From: Campylobacteraceae bacterium | Lineage (GTDB): Bacteria; Campylobacterota; Campylobacteria; Campylobacterales; Campylobacteraceae | Assembly (NCBI GenBank): GCA_031276365.1 | Contig: JAISNG010000102.1 | Coordinates: 1 to 12,947, forward strand | Length of the DNA: 12,947 bases | Direction of reading: 5' to 3' | Shown here: one piece after another, positions 1 to 7,161 of the stretch | Layout of the letters: every line of letters starts with the position of its first letter | How positions within the stretch are numbered: the first letter of the stretch is position 1 | Program-made: the position numbers and the translations under genes | The notes under the pieces: model-generated | Databases searched by the model: none | Seen by the model: only the letters and a program-made list of their open reading frames with translations | Told to the model about the DNA's origin: nothing

Positions 1-240
1 GATATTGTTCTTCGCTCTGTGCGCCCTCATGCTTGAAAATGAAGTGATAACGATAGAACTCATCGCCGTCCCAAGCGCCATAGGCACGGCTTTTTCTATA
101 TCAACGCCGCCATATGAAAACAGAGCCGTCAGCACAGGCACCATTATGCCGCCGCCGCCGATACCCAAAAGTCCCGCCATAAAGCCCACAACAAGCCCAA
201 GAGCCAAAAAAATCAAAACAAGCTCAAAAGTAAGTTCCAT
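1..240 (-). CDS. TauE/SafE-family sulfite/anion exporter, N-terminal part (leaves the window)
   Basis: The minus strand is open from an ATG at 240-238 to base 1, giving 80 in-frame codons with the 3' end outside the window. The first residues are strongly hydrophobic (roughly residues 5-35 form a membrane segment) and contain GLLGIGGGG followed by IMVPVL. This glycine-rich signature is typical of the first helix of TauE/SafE (DUF81) permeases. A second hydrophobic stretch with GTAMSSIVITS follows at about residues 55-70. Members are inner-membrane exporters of sulfite, sulfoacetate or other small organosulfur anions; the substrate here cannot be told from the N-terminus. A weak GGAT sits 6-9 bases before the ATG. 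The gene diverges from the dsbA-like gene. The family is clear, the substrate unknown. Confidence 0.88.
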   Translation of the reverse strand, partial: MELTFELVLIFLALGLVVGFMAGLLGIGGGGIMVPVLTALFSYGGVDIEKAVPMALGTAMSSIVITSFSSMRAHRAKNNI

Positions 241-265
241 ATTTTTATCCAAAAATTGATGCGAA

Positions 266-271
266 ATTGTA
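266..271 (-). promoter_or_regulatory. Candidate extended -10 for the TauE/SafE gene
   Basis: Read on the minus strand this is TACAAT preceded by TGA, that is, an extended -10 (TGnTACAAT). It lies about 26 bases before the start codon. No convincing -35 is visible, which is usual in Campylobacterota. Confidence 0.45.
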
Positions 272-338
272 TCAAAAGTTTGGCAAAAAATGTAAATGCT
301 TAAAGATTTTACGCAAAAAAATCATACTTATGTTAGTT

Positions 339-389
339 TCTTGTTAATTGGAACTATTATTATGCTGAACATATTTTAATTTAACAAGA
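339..389. repeat. 9-bp perfect inverted repeat around the dsbA-like promoter region
   Basis: TCTTGTTAA (339-347) and TTAACAAGA (381-389) are perfect inverted copies 33 bases apart. They lie just upstream of the ribosome-binding site (GGAGGA, 395-400) of the dsbA-like gene. The stretch between holds TATTAT at 355-360 and 358-363, a possible -10. The spacing would suit a pair of operator half-sites or a looped leader. No regulator is identifiable. Confidence 0.35.
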
Positions 390-405
390 TTTACGGAGGA
401 TATTT

Positions 406-1056
406 ATGGAAAGATTTTTTTTAAACATGTGCAAGATTTTGCTCTTATTTGGAATCTTAAACGCAGGCGCTTTTACGGAGGGCGAGGATTATATAAGGCT
501 TAAAACTCCTATTGCAAACATGAACAAAACGCTTATTAACCTGTTCAGTTACGCATGTCCTATGTGCTATGAAGAGGAAAAATCAGCGATGCCAGATATC
601 GCAAAAAAACTCGATGGTATCGTGGAATTCAAACCTTTTCACATCAAAACGCAAGGCATGCATGCCAAAGATGCAAGTGAGATTTTTGCCGTGCTTTTGG
701 TAAAGGACAAAGAGAGCGGCATAACGTCTATTTTTGATAAAAATTCACGGTTTGCAAAGGCAAAAATGGCTTATTACAGCGCTTATCATGAGAAAAAACG
801 AAGATGGGGAACAGGCGGTAAAAGCTTTATCAACGTCGGTCTAAACGCAAGCGGACTATCCGAAGATGAGTTTGAGGTTTTGAGAAAAGACGCGAGAGTG
901 CTGGAGATTCTTGATTTGTGGAATATATCGTATGATATGATTGAAATATACAATGCACCGCTGTATATTGTAAACGGTAAATATCTTATCAATTCAAAAT
1001 ATATCAATTCAACGGAGAGTTTGATAAATATTGTCAAAGATCTTGCGGACAAATAA
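406..1056 (+). CDS. DsbA-like periplasmic thiol:disulfide oxidoreductase
   Basis: This 216-residue protein begins with a Sec-type signal peptide: positive MERFF, then a hydrophobic core to about residue 18, with likely cleavage near NAGA at about residue 22. The mature part has a thioredoxin-fold active site C51-P-M-C54 in the context FSYACPMCYE. The usual cis-proline is P185 in APLYIVNG, just before the C-terminal strand. The residues between are largely helical, as in DsbA, and the length fits DsbA (about 190-220). Such proteins introduce or exchange disulfides in exported proteins. CPMC differs from the commoner CPHC, so redox potential and partner may differ. Start choice is firm: GGAGGA ends five bases before the ATG. 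No dsbB-like partner is nearby. The downstream dynamin genes have their own promoter, so co-function is not implied. A specialised DsbA/DsbL or a reductase-type role both remain possible. Confidence 0.85.
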   Translation: MERFFLNMCKILLLFGILNAGAFTEGEDYIRLKTPIANMNKTLINLFSYACPMCYEEEKSAMPDIAKKLDGIVEFKPFHIKTQGMHAKDASEIFAVLLVKDKESGITSIFDKNSRFAKAKMAYYSAYHEKKRRWGTGGKSFINVGLNASGLSEDEFEVLRKDARVLEILDLWNISYDMIEIYNAPLYIVNGKYLINSKYINSTESLINIVKDLADK

Positions 1057-1074
1057 CACCGCAAAAATCTCAAA

Positions 1075-1100
1075 CGTTCCGATAGTACATTGTCGGAACG
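1075..1100. repeat. Stem-loop between the dsbA-like gene and the dynamin pair
   Basis: CGTTCCGA (1075-1082) and TCGGAACG (1093-1100) are perfect inverted copies with a 10-base loop. Some G-U/A-U pairing could extend the stem. It lies 19 bases after the dsbA-like stop and 29 bases before the next -10 box. There is no clean T-run after it on the plus strand. It could therefore be a weak terminator or an operator for the dynamin promoter. Confidence 0.5.
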
Positions 1101-1128
1101 CCGTAAGTTTATCCGCAAAATTTTTCGC

Positions 1129-1134
1129 TATAAT
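1129..1134 (+). promoter_or_regulatory. -10 box of the dynamin-like gene pair
   Basis: A consensus TATAAT sits 31 bases before the first dynamin start, preceded by a T-rich stretch (TTTTTCGC), the form typical of Campylobacterota sigma-70 promoters. The transcript would begin near base 1141 with a leader of about 25 bases. Confidence 0.65.
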
Positions 1135-1165
1135 CTCTCTTTCAAAAATCACATGAAAGAAAATT

Positions 1166-3445
1166 ATGACGTTCAGCGATACTGAAGACTTTGCCAAACT
1201 CTGCGCCGTCGTACTTGGCATAAATGAAGAAAATATTGATACCGCATGCAAAACGCTTTCATTCGGTAAAATATGGAAAAGACTTTTTGACGAAAAAACG
1301 CTCAACAAAAAAAATATTGAAGCGGCGAAAAATGAAATAATCGCAGAATTTAAAAAACAAAACTCCGAAGAGTTTAAAAACTCCATCAACGCTGCTTTGG
1401 CAAAACTTTGCGAAGAGAAAATCATAAGCGCGCAGACGGCGCAAAATTACAAGGAGCTTTTGGTAGTCGCGGCAAAAAACAACACTGTTAAACTGCCGCG
1501 CGCGCAAATCACAAAAGCACATGATATCTTTACGGATAAAACATTTCATGAAAAGCTGGAGATTTTATTTAAACTCTTAAGCGAAACGTTCGAACTTATA
1601 GAAAGCTCCGCACAGCGCTTAAAACTTGAAAAGGCAAAAAAAACGCTTCTTGAGAGAAGTTTCTCCATAGGCGTTACGGGCGTGATGAATGCAGGCAAAT
1701 CCACACTTTTAAACGCTATTTTAAGAGCCGATATATTGGGGACTGCCGTTGTTCCCGAAACTGCAAATCTCACAGTTTTAAAATACTCTCCAACACCAAA
1801 AGCCAAAGTTAATTTCTGGAACGCTTACGAGTGGCAAAGTATGGAGAAAAGCGGCGAATTTTTGCCACGCATCGGTAATTTTATAGAAAACACAAAAAAC
1901 AAATTTGGCGATACTTTAAACGACTTTATAACAAATGAGGGTAAAAGTGAAGAGATAAGCGTTCATGAACTTGGTTTTTATACTTCGGCAGCAAAATCGG
2001 ACATGAAATGCAACCTTGTAAAAAGCGTGGAACTTTACACAGACCTTGCGTTTTTGAAAGATGGCGTTATGATAGTGGATACGCCTGGACTTGACGACCC
2101 CGTGATAAAACGCGAAGAGATAACAAAAGAGTATTTGAGTTCATGCGATTTGATGATACACCTCATGAACGCGGCTCAAAGCGCAACCGCAAAAGATATA
2201 GACTTTATCATAGACGCTTTGACATATCAGGGCATTTCAAGGCGTCTAGTCTTTATTACACGGAGTGATGCGATAAGCAAAGAGGAGCTTGGCGAACTGA
2301 TAGAATATGCAAAAACAAGTATCAAAGTGCAGCTTGAACGGCAAAAAAAAGGTGAGCTTTTCGGAACTATAATTGACAAAATAGAGTTTATCCCCGTAGC
2401 CGCCAAACTTGCTCTCATGCATCGCACAGGACGCGGCAAAGAGGCTGACGAGGCAGGATACAGCGAAGAGGCAAGCGGGATATTTGCCGTAGAAAATTAC
2501 TTAAACAATGTCCTTTTTGGAAACAGCAGCGAAAAGGCAAATCTGCTTATAACTTCAAACGCAAAAACTATCTATATAGCGGCATCAGAGAGCTTGAATG
2601 CGTACGAAAAAGAGAGTGAAAATCTCAACAAATCTTCTGCGCAGTTAAGAGTTGATTTGAAAAATCTTCAATCCCAAAACAGTGCGAAAGAGGCAAAAAT
2701 AGAACATTTTCTTTTCAGTGTCAAAACTGCTATAAAAGAGCTTGAAGAGTTTGCAAAAACGCTTCTTTTTGAACTTGATGCGCGGGCAAATTCGCTTCAA
2801 GCAAAGATATTTTCGCGCGTTTTTGACGATGTAAAATACGAACTTGAGAAAAACAAAAAAAAGCCTTCAAACGAGCGTATAACTTACATTATACAAAATG
2901 GTTTGAAAGACGGTATTGTGGATTTGGTGCGGGATTATCGTTTCTCTTTTAGTAAACAGTCGGCTCTGACGCAAGAAAGATTGCTTTTGCAATTTGAGGA
3001 TTTAAAACTTGACACAGCGGGCGGAACTTTTGATGTAAAAGCATTTTTCGCGTCTAATACATTCGGTATAAAGCAGGATTTTGAAGAGCTTAAAACGCGT
3101 GTTTTGACAAGCTTAAAACAGTGCGCGAAAAGTACTCTTGATGAGTTTGCGCAAAATCTAAACACCGCTTTGAAAGATGAATTTGTCAATATCAAAACTC
3201 AACTCAACGCCCTGCTTTCAAACCTTAACGACACGCTTTTGGACGAATTTCAAGCCAAAAACGAAGAACCTTTAAATCTTTTGCAAAGCACGATGAGAGA
3301 GGAGATTGCGAACTTAAACAATCAAATAGAGCTTGTAGAACAGCATGAAGTAAAAGCAAAAGAGCGCAGCGTTCTTGTGCGCGAAAAATGCGTCAAATTA
3401 AAAGATATTATGGAAAAATTGGCGGGATTACATGGGAGTATTTGA
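1166..3445 (+). CDS. Bacterial dynamin-like GTPase, first of a pair (Cj-DLP1-like)
   Basis: This 759-residue large GTPase has about 168 residues before the G domain. G1 is G172-VMNA-GKST180, the switch region contains PETANLT, G3 is D305-TPG308 in VDTPGLDD, and G4 is T365-RSD368. The rest is mainly helical with long coiled-coil stretches, including one at about residues 480-540 and one at the C-terminus with a run of charged heptads. That is the stalk architecture of bacterial dynamins. The protein has no obvious transmembrane helix. Its gene overlaps the next GTPase gene by 14 bases, so the two are co-expressed. In C. jejuni the equivalent neighbours Cj0411/Cj0412 (DLP1/DLP2) form a hetero-oligomer that tethers membranes; the same job is inferred here. 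G4 has Arg in place of the usual Lys. The ribosome-binding site (GAAAGAAAA) is weak. No lesion is seen in 759 codons. Confidence 0.9.
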   Translation: MTFSDTEDFAKLCAVVLGINEENIDTACKTLSFGKIWKRLFDEKTLNKKNIEAAKNEIIAEFKKQNSEEFKNSINAALAKLCEEKIISAQTAQNYKELLVVAAKNNTVKLPRAQITKAHDIFTDKTFHEKLEILFKLLSETFELIESSAQRLKLEKAKKTLLERSFSIGVTGVMNAGKSTLLNAILRADILGTAVVPETANLTVLKYSPTPKAKVNFWNAYEWQSMEKSGEFLPRIGNFIENTKNKFGDTLNDFITNEGKSEEISVHELGFYTSAAKSDMKCNLVKSVELYTDLAFLKDGVMIVDTPGLDDPVIKREEITKEYLSSCDLMIHLMNAAQSATAKDIDFIIDALTYQGISRRLVFITRSDAISKEELGELIEYAKTSIKVQLERQKKGELFGTIIDKIEFIPVAAKLALMHRTGRGKEADEAGYSEEASGIFAVENYLNNVLFGNSSEKANLLITSNAKTIYIAASESLNAYEKESENLNKSSAQLRVDLKNLQSQNSAKEAKIEHFLFSVKTAIKELEEFAKTLLFELDARANSLQAKIFSRVFDDVKYELEKNKKKPSNERITYIIQNGLKDGIVDLVRDYRFSFSKQSALTQERLLLQFEDLKLDTAGGTFDVKAFFASNTFGIKQDFEELKTRVLTSLKQCAKSTLDEFAQNLNTALKDEFVNIKTQLNALLSNLNDTLLDEFQAKNEEPLNLLQSTMREEIANLNNQIELVEQHEVKAKERSVLVREKCVKLKDIMEKLAGLHGSI

Positions 3446-5441
3446 GGATTTTATAACAGAATATAAAGCCGCAAAAGAGGCAAAAACAAATCTTGCCGAA
3501 TCGGAAGGAATTTTAAGGCTTATACAAAAAAGCAGCGATATTTTGCTTGACGCTAAGATGCTTCCCTCAAAAGAGCTTAAAGAAGCTATCAACAAACTTA
3601 AAACGCGTGCCGAAGAACCTATGAAAGTGGCGATAACAGGACAGTTTTCAAGCGGCAAATCAACATTTTTAAACGCGCTTTTGGCGAAAAATATCCTGCC
3701 TACAGGCATTACGCCCGTTACTTCAAAAGTAAACTACATACGATACGGCAGCGAATTTAGTCTCATGGTCAAGTACAAAGACGGCAGAGAGAGTTTTCAC
3801 GGCGTAGAGAGCATCAAATCTTTCACAGACCAGCGAAATAGCGTAGAAGATATAGATTATTTGACGCTTTATGCACCTTTAGAACTTTTAAAACATATTG
3901 TTTTTGTGGACACTCCGGGACTTAATTCGCAAAGTTTCAGCGATACGGAAACAACTGAAGCGGTTTTAAAAGAGGTGGACGGCATTATCTGGCTGAGCCT
4001 CATAGACAATGCGGGAAAAATGAGCGAAGAGGAGACTTTGGAGCAGTACATGCACGCTTATCAAAACAAATCTCTTTGCGTGCTAAATCAAAAAGATAAA
4101 TTTTCAGACGAGCAGATTAAGGCAAGCGTGGATTATATTAAGGACTCTTTTAAAAAATATTTTGCCGAAGTTGTTCCGATATCTGCAAGACAAGCTTTGG
4201 AATCGCGCGCTCATGAGAAACATATCATGTTGGAGAGCGAACTAAAAGCAGCTTTGAAAAAATTGCAGACCGACATAGAAACCAACGCTTACAAAATCAA
4301 GGAAGAGTTTGTACAAAATGCCGTAAATTCATTCAATAAAGCATCTTCAAATATCGCCAAACTTCCCTCAAAAGACGAGCTTTTGAAAGAATCCAACATA
4401 GAAGCGGTGCTGGATTTTATCCACAAGGAGATTAAACCTATCGCGATTGATTCCAAAGAGTTTGCGATAACCCATGAGATAAAACGGCTTTTGTCGGACT
4501 TGATAGAGCAGGAAGAGAAACTAATCTCAATCTTTGAAGAGATTGAAGAGGTATTAAACAATTGCGAAAATGAAATTAAACAAACTTGCACGGAATTGAA
4601 GAGCAGATTTTGCGCACAACTGAACGAATCTTACTTGAAAATAGAGGAGATAATAGAGAAAATCTCTTCTGAAATCCTATCCAACAAGACAAACGCCAAA
4701 CGCGTAAGATATGCAAAAAAAAGCGGACTTTTCGGCGGTTACGAGCCGTTTTACTACGAAGCGCCGAAGATAAATTCTGATGAGATTTACAAAAAACTAT
4801 TTTTTGACGATGACTTGATAGGCAAAATGTTTAAACGTTATCTAAACTCATTGCAAAGCATGCAAGATGAGATTGAGCGCGAAAATAAAGCTCTTTTCAA
4901 ATCTCTTGAAGAGTGCGTGTCAAAATGGCAAAAACCTTACGAATTAATAAGAAAAAGTAAAAGTGTACAATCCGACATACAGTTTGCAAACATACGCAAA
5001 TTTGCCTCCAAAGCTTATGAAAATATATTAAAACCGTTCAGCGATGAAATGGCGGTAAATTTCGCGAAAACAAGCTCGAAATTCAGACATGTAAGCGCGG
5101 GTATAAAATTTAATTATCAGAATGCAACGGAAGTTGTCGTAGCATTTTTGGAGCGCAGAATAGAAAAATCCATACGCCTTTTTGAGGAAAATCCCACAAG
5201 TTTTGGTATTTACGAACCCAAACTTGACGACATAAGAGAACGGCTGCAAACAAGCCTTCATTTGTACGAATTTCAAAATATGATGAAAGGCGGCAGAAGT
5301 TTTATTGCAAAAAATTACGATATGCTTTTAGAGGCGTTCATAAAGATAAAAGAGGAGCGGCTAAAACTTATCGCCGAACATAAAGCGGAATATGTGAAAC
5401 TTAAATATACATTAAACTCGCTTCTCAATGCTATTGCTTGA
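3432..5441 (+). CDS. Bacterial dynamin-like GTPase, second of a pair (Cj-DLP2-like)
   Basis: This 669-residue GTPase has the G domain close to the N-terminus. G1 is G70-QFSS-GKST78, the switch I region has LPTGITPVTS, G3 is D160-TPG163 in VDTPGLNSQ, and G4 is N219-QKD222. A mostly helical stalk follows. Around residues 425-450 is a Gly/Phe/Tyr-rich stretch (GLFGGYEPFYY) that could be a membrane-contacting tip, though this is inference. The start ATG lies inside the end of the preceding gene, 14 bases before that gene's TGA ends, with GCGGGA just upstream. This points to translational coupling and a fixed ratio of the two GTPases. The short N-terminus contrasts with the 168-residue extension of its partner, as in the C. 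jejuni DLP2/DLP1 pair. Family assignment is firm; the membrane-tethering role is by homology. Confidence 0.9.
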   Translation: MGVFEDFITEYKAAKEAKTNLAESEGILRLIQKSSDILLDAKMLPSKELKEAINKLKTRAEEPMKVAITGQFSSGKSTFLNALLAKNILPTGITPVTSKVNYIRYGSEFSLMVKYKDGRESFHGVESIKSFTDQRNSVEDIDYLTLYAPLELLKHIVFVDTPGLNSQSFSDTETTEAVLKEVDGIIWLSLIDNAGKMSEEETLEQYMHAYQNKSLCVLNQKDKFSDEQIKASVDYIKDSFKKYFAEVVPISARQALESRAHEKHIMLESELKAALKKLQTDIETNAYKIKEEFVQNAVNSFNKASSNIAKLPSKDELLKESNIEAVLDFIHKEIKPIAIDSKEFAITHEIKRLLSDLIEQEEKLISIFEEIEEVLNNCENEIKQTCTELKSRFCAQLNESYLKIEEIIEKISSEILSNKTNAKRVRYAKKSGLFGGYEPFYYEAPKINSDEIYKKLFFDDDLIGKMFKRYLNSLQSMQDEIERENKALFKSLEECVSKWQKPYELIRKSKSVQSDIQFANIRKFASKAYENILKPFSDEMAVNFAKTSSKFRHVSAGIKFNYQNATEVVVAFLERRIEKSIRLFEENPTSFGIYEPKLDDIRERLQTSLHLYEFQNMMKGGRSFIAKNYDMLLEAFIKIKEERLKLIAEHKAEYVKLKYTLNSLLNAIA

Positions 5442-5536
5442 TTTGTATTTTAGTAATTTTTAAGGTATCCATTTTGTAACCAATTACGCAGGAGCGCATC
5501 TTATCCGCCTCAAATATCCTTTTATATTTTCTTTGC

Positions 5537-5584
5537 TTTCACAGCGTGAAAAAGATGTGAAAAACTTCAAAAAATTTTTCACGC
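5537..5584. repeat. Cluster of four GTGAAA half-sites with nested inverted repeats
   Basis: GTGAAA occurs on the plus strand at 5546 and 5557, and inverted (TTTCAC) at 5537 and 5577. This gives a perfect hairpin, TTTCAC-AGC-GTGAAA (5537-5551). It also gives a 10-bp perfect inverted repeat, GCGTGAAAAA (5544-5553) with TTTTTCACGC (5575-5584). The cluster lies between the second dynamin stop and the tRNA-Pro promoter. It may be a protein-binding array or a processed mRNA 3' end. No T-run marks a terminator. Confidence 0.45.
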
Positions 5585-5613
5585 CGCCAAATGAAACTTT
5601 AAAACTTTATGTG

Positions 5614-5619
5614 TATAAT
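5614..5619 (+). promoter_or_regulatory. -10 box of tRNA-Pro
   Basis: A consensus TATAAT lies 14 bases before the first base of the mature tRNA, so the primary transcript would carry only a very short 5' leader. Confidence 0.6.
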
Positions 5620-5632
5620 ACTGCTTTGGTTT

Positions 5633-5710
5633 CGGGGTGTAGCGCAGCCTGGCTAGCGCGCTATCTTGGGGTGGTAGAGGTCGCGGGTTCAAGTCCCGTC
5701 ACCCCGACCA
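5633..5710 (+). tRNA. tRNA-Pro (anticodon GGG)
   Basis: The 7-bp acceptor stem pairs CGGGGTG (5633-5639) with CACCCCG (5700-5706). Discriminator A5707 and an encoded CCA (5708-5710) follow. The anticodon stem CTATC/GGTAG closes a 7-base loop TTGGGGT, which puts GGG at 5668-5670, reading CCC and CCU. The T arm contains GGTTCAA. An open reading frame running through it is the usual coincidence seen across tRNA-Pro genes. Confidence 0.96.
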
Positions 5711-5831
5711 TTTACGCTATTTTGCCGCCTGCAAAAACGACAAATTTCGTATGATTTTTTCTGTAAAAATAGATATCAAAACCGCCTCTTCATATAATAA
5801 TTTTCAACGGATAAAAATTATTCACATGTAT

Positions 5832-5853
5832 CAGATTTTATCTGTGATTTTTT
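5832..5853 (+). terminator. Possible weak terminator downstream of tRNA-Pro
   Basis: CAGAT-TTT-ATCTG (5832-5844) is a 5-bp hairpin followed by TGATTTTTT. The stem is A+T-rich and lies about 120 bases past the tRNA, converging on the end of thiD. It may stop plus-strand transcription from the tRNA. Confidence 0.33.
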
Positions 5854-6593
5854 CACACTTTATGCCTTATCGGACCGTTGCCTTTTCCAAGATTGGGAGC
5901 ATTTTTTATCGCGCTATAAATATACTCCTTACTCTTTTGTATTGCATCCTCAAGCTCAAATCCAAGCGCCAGATTGCAGGCTATCGCCATAGAGTAAGTG
6001 CAGCCTGTACCGTGAGTATTCTCTTTTTGGGCAAACGGCGTTTCAAAATCTCTCACAAACCTGCCGTTTAGAAATAGCCTATCTATCGCTTTAGCGCTGT
6101 TAGAAGATATGTTTTTTATCAAAAAATTGCATTTTGGAAGTTCTGCGCTTATATCGGTGTCAAGCCCAAAATATTCAGCCTCAAAGTGGTTTGGCGTAAC
6201 AACATCGGCTAACACAAAAAGTTCCATCAAAGCAGCTTTCGCATCATCATTTAAAAGTCTTGAACCTGCACGTGAAATGGCTACTGGGTCTAATACAATA
6301 TGTTTTTTGAAATCCCTCAAGATACTCTCCAGCGCCTTTGCGATATCACGGTTTCCAAGCATTCCTATCTTTATCGCGCTTACGTCAAAATCGCTCAAAA
6401 CCGCCTCAATCTGCTTGATTGCAAATTCTGTTGGCACACTCAAAACTCCGCTGACTCCATATGTATTTTGTGCTGTTACCGCGGTAATAGCGCTTGCGGC
6501 AAACACTCCATGCGCTTCAGCCGTTTTTATATCAGCCTGTATGCCTGCTCCGCCGCCGCTGTCGGAACCTGCAATAGTTAATACTGTTTTCAT
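5853..6593 (-). CDS. thiD: Hydroxymethylpyrimidine/phosphomethylpyrimidine kinase ThiD
   Basis: This 246-residue cytoplasmic kinase of the ribokinase fold phosphorylates 4-amino-5-hydroxymethyl-2-methylpyrimidine (HMP) and then HMP-phosphate to HMP-PP, the pyrimidine half of thiamine. The start has TIAGSDSGGGAGIQAD (residues 6-21), the substrate-binding signature of ThiD. Residues around 90-100 carry KIGMLGN, then VLDPV, then TPNHFEAE. The anion-hole/catalytic segment is H194-GTGC198, with the conserved Cys. The frame is open further upstream, but this start is chosen because AAAGGA lies six bases before this ATG and the -10 box overlaps the longer candidate start. It is slightly short for ThiD (about 260). 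It is monocistronic here; no other thi gene is visible. Confidence 0.95.
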   Translation of the reverse strand: MKTVLTIAGSDSGGGAGIQADIKTAEAHGVFAASAITAVTAQNTYGVSGVLSVPTEFAIKQIEAVLSDFDVSAIKIGMLGNRDIAKALESILRDFKKHIVLDPVAISRAGSRLLNDDAKAALMELFVLADVVTPNHFEAEYFGLDTDISAELPKCNFLIKNISSNSAKAIDRLFLNGRFVRDFETPFAQKENTHGTGCTYSMAIACNLALGFELEDAIQKSKEYIYSAIKNAPNLGKGNGPIRHKV

Positions 6594-6654
6594 GGCATTC
6601 CTTTGAAAAAATAAAAATAATAACCGCGAAGAGCTTAAAATCGGATATATTTTC

Positions 6655-6660
6655 ATTATA
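6655..6660 (-). promoter_or_regulatory. -10 box of thiD
   Basis: The minus strand reads TATAAT, about 60 bases before the chosen thiD start codon. It overlaps the more upstream in-frame ATG, which argues against that ATG being used. No clear -35 is seen. Confidence 0.6.
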
Positions 6661-6786
6661 TTCTACTTTCATACGAGCTTACGAAGTTTGCATGGAAAAT
6701 GCGGAAGATAGATGTAAAATCTGACTAATTTGAAGCGGCGGTTGGATTTTGTCTTGCATTTTAGAAAAAATATCATCACCGATTAA

Positions 6787-6815
6787 TTGAAACTCAAGTG
6801 GGAGTTTGGTATATT
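6787..6815 (+). promoter_or_regulatory. Promoter of tRNA-Ser
   Basis: TTGAAA (6787-6792) and TATATT (6810-6815) are separated by 17 bases, and the -10 is extended by TGG (6807-6809). Transcription would start about 30 bases before the mature tRNA. This is the most canonical promoter in the window. Confidence 0.65.
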
Positions 6816-6851
6816 TTCATTTCTAAAACAAAAACAGTGGATTTGCCATAT

Positions 6852-6941
6852 AGAGAGGTGTCCGAGCGGTTTAAGGAGCACGCCTGGAACGCGTGTGTGG
6901 GGTAACACTCACCGAGGGTTCGAATCCCTTCCTCTCTGCCA
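6852..6941 (+). tRNA. tRNA-Ser (anticodon GGA), integration site of the cassette downstream
   Basis: This is a 90-base class II tRNA with a long variable arm. The acceptor stem AGAGAGG (6852-6858) pairs with CCTCTCT (6931-6937). Discriminator G6938 and an encoded CCA (6939-6941) follow. The anticodon stem CACGC/GCGTG closes the loop CTGGAAC, giving GGA at 6886-6888, which reads UCC and UCU. The T-loop is TTCGAAT. The T-loop/acceptor part (6919-6937) recurs in degenerate form at 9547-9565, and base composition changes sharply right after this tRNA. Confidence 0.96.
6919..6937 (+). repeat. attL-like repeat inside tRNA-Ser
   Basis: This 19-base stretch covers the T-loop, the 3' T-stem and the 3' acceptor strand of the tRNA. 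Bases 6928-6937 (CTTCCTCTCT) are identical to 9556-9565. Upstream, TTCGAATCC corresponds to TTCAAATTT. Confidence 0.5.
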
Positions 6942-6948
6942 TGTCTAA

Positions 6949-7003
6949 AGTCCATACGATATCAATCTATATTGTCTATATAGATTGAAATTAAGAGTCC
7001 ATA
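6949..7003. repeat. 11-bp palindromic hairpin flanked by 8-bp direct repeats, next to the tRNA
   Basis: TCAATCTATAT (6962-6972) and ATATAGATTGA (6978-6988) form a perfect 11-bp inverted repeat with a 5-base loop. It is framed by AGTCCATA at 6949-6956 and again at 6996-7003. There is no T-run, so it is not an ordinary terminator for the tRNA. Its place at the cassette's tRNA end suggests a recombination or regulator-binding site, or a tiny inserted element with a duplicated target. Confidence 0.5.
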
Positions 7004-7100
7004 GAGTTATTTACGAGAAACAAAATAATAAATTGATAATCCTGGTTCTCATAGTATCTCACAGAAAAAATGCATATAAGTAAGAACCGAAATAATAAAC

Positions 7101-7106
7101 TATAAA
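7101..7106 (+). promoter_or_regulatory. Candidate -10 of the cassette gene
   Basis: TATAAA in a very A+T-rich setting. Transcription from it would begin near 7113, just where the leader hairpin starts. No -35 is recognised, and the A+T richness makes the call weak. Confidence 0.3.
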
Positions 7107-7114
7107 TAATGCAA

Positions 7115-7153
7115 TTTATAGGTCTGCAAAGGATTGCTCTTTAGACTTATAAG
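7115..7153 (+). promoter_or_regulatory. 5' leader hairpin touching the ribosome-binding site
   Basis: TTATAGGTCT (7116-7125) pairs with AGACTTATAA (7143-7152) over 10 bp with one G-U. T7115-G7153 may add another wobble pair. Inside, GCAA-AGGA-TTGC (7126-7137) forms a second small stem. The 3' arm covers the first bases of the AAGGAG ribosome-binding site (7151-7156) of the cassette gene. The fold could therefore limit translation, or serve as a binding site for an autoregulator. Confidence 0.45.
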
Positions 7154-7161
7154 GAGTAAAA

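Noticed and set aside
5..259. Plus-strand open frame at the left edge
   Set aside because: Shadow of the minus-strand TauE/SafE gene; its peptide is Pro/Ser/Lys-rich and unlike a protein family.
5533..5754. Open reading frame of about 73 codons running through tRNA-Pro
   Set aside because: It is created by the tRNA itself (the familiar VAGSSPVTP peptide) and has no ribosome-binding site.
6109..6606. Long plus-strand open frame opposite thiD
   Set aside because: Antisense shadow of thiD, whose conserved motifs and ribosome-binding site are on the minus strand.
7044..7088. GGTTCT ... AGAACC inverted repeat upstream of the cassette gene
   Set aside because: Only 6 bp with a 33-base loop in A+T-rich DNA; not distinguishable from chance.
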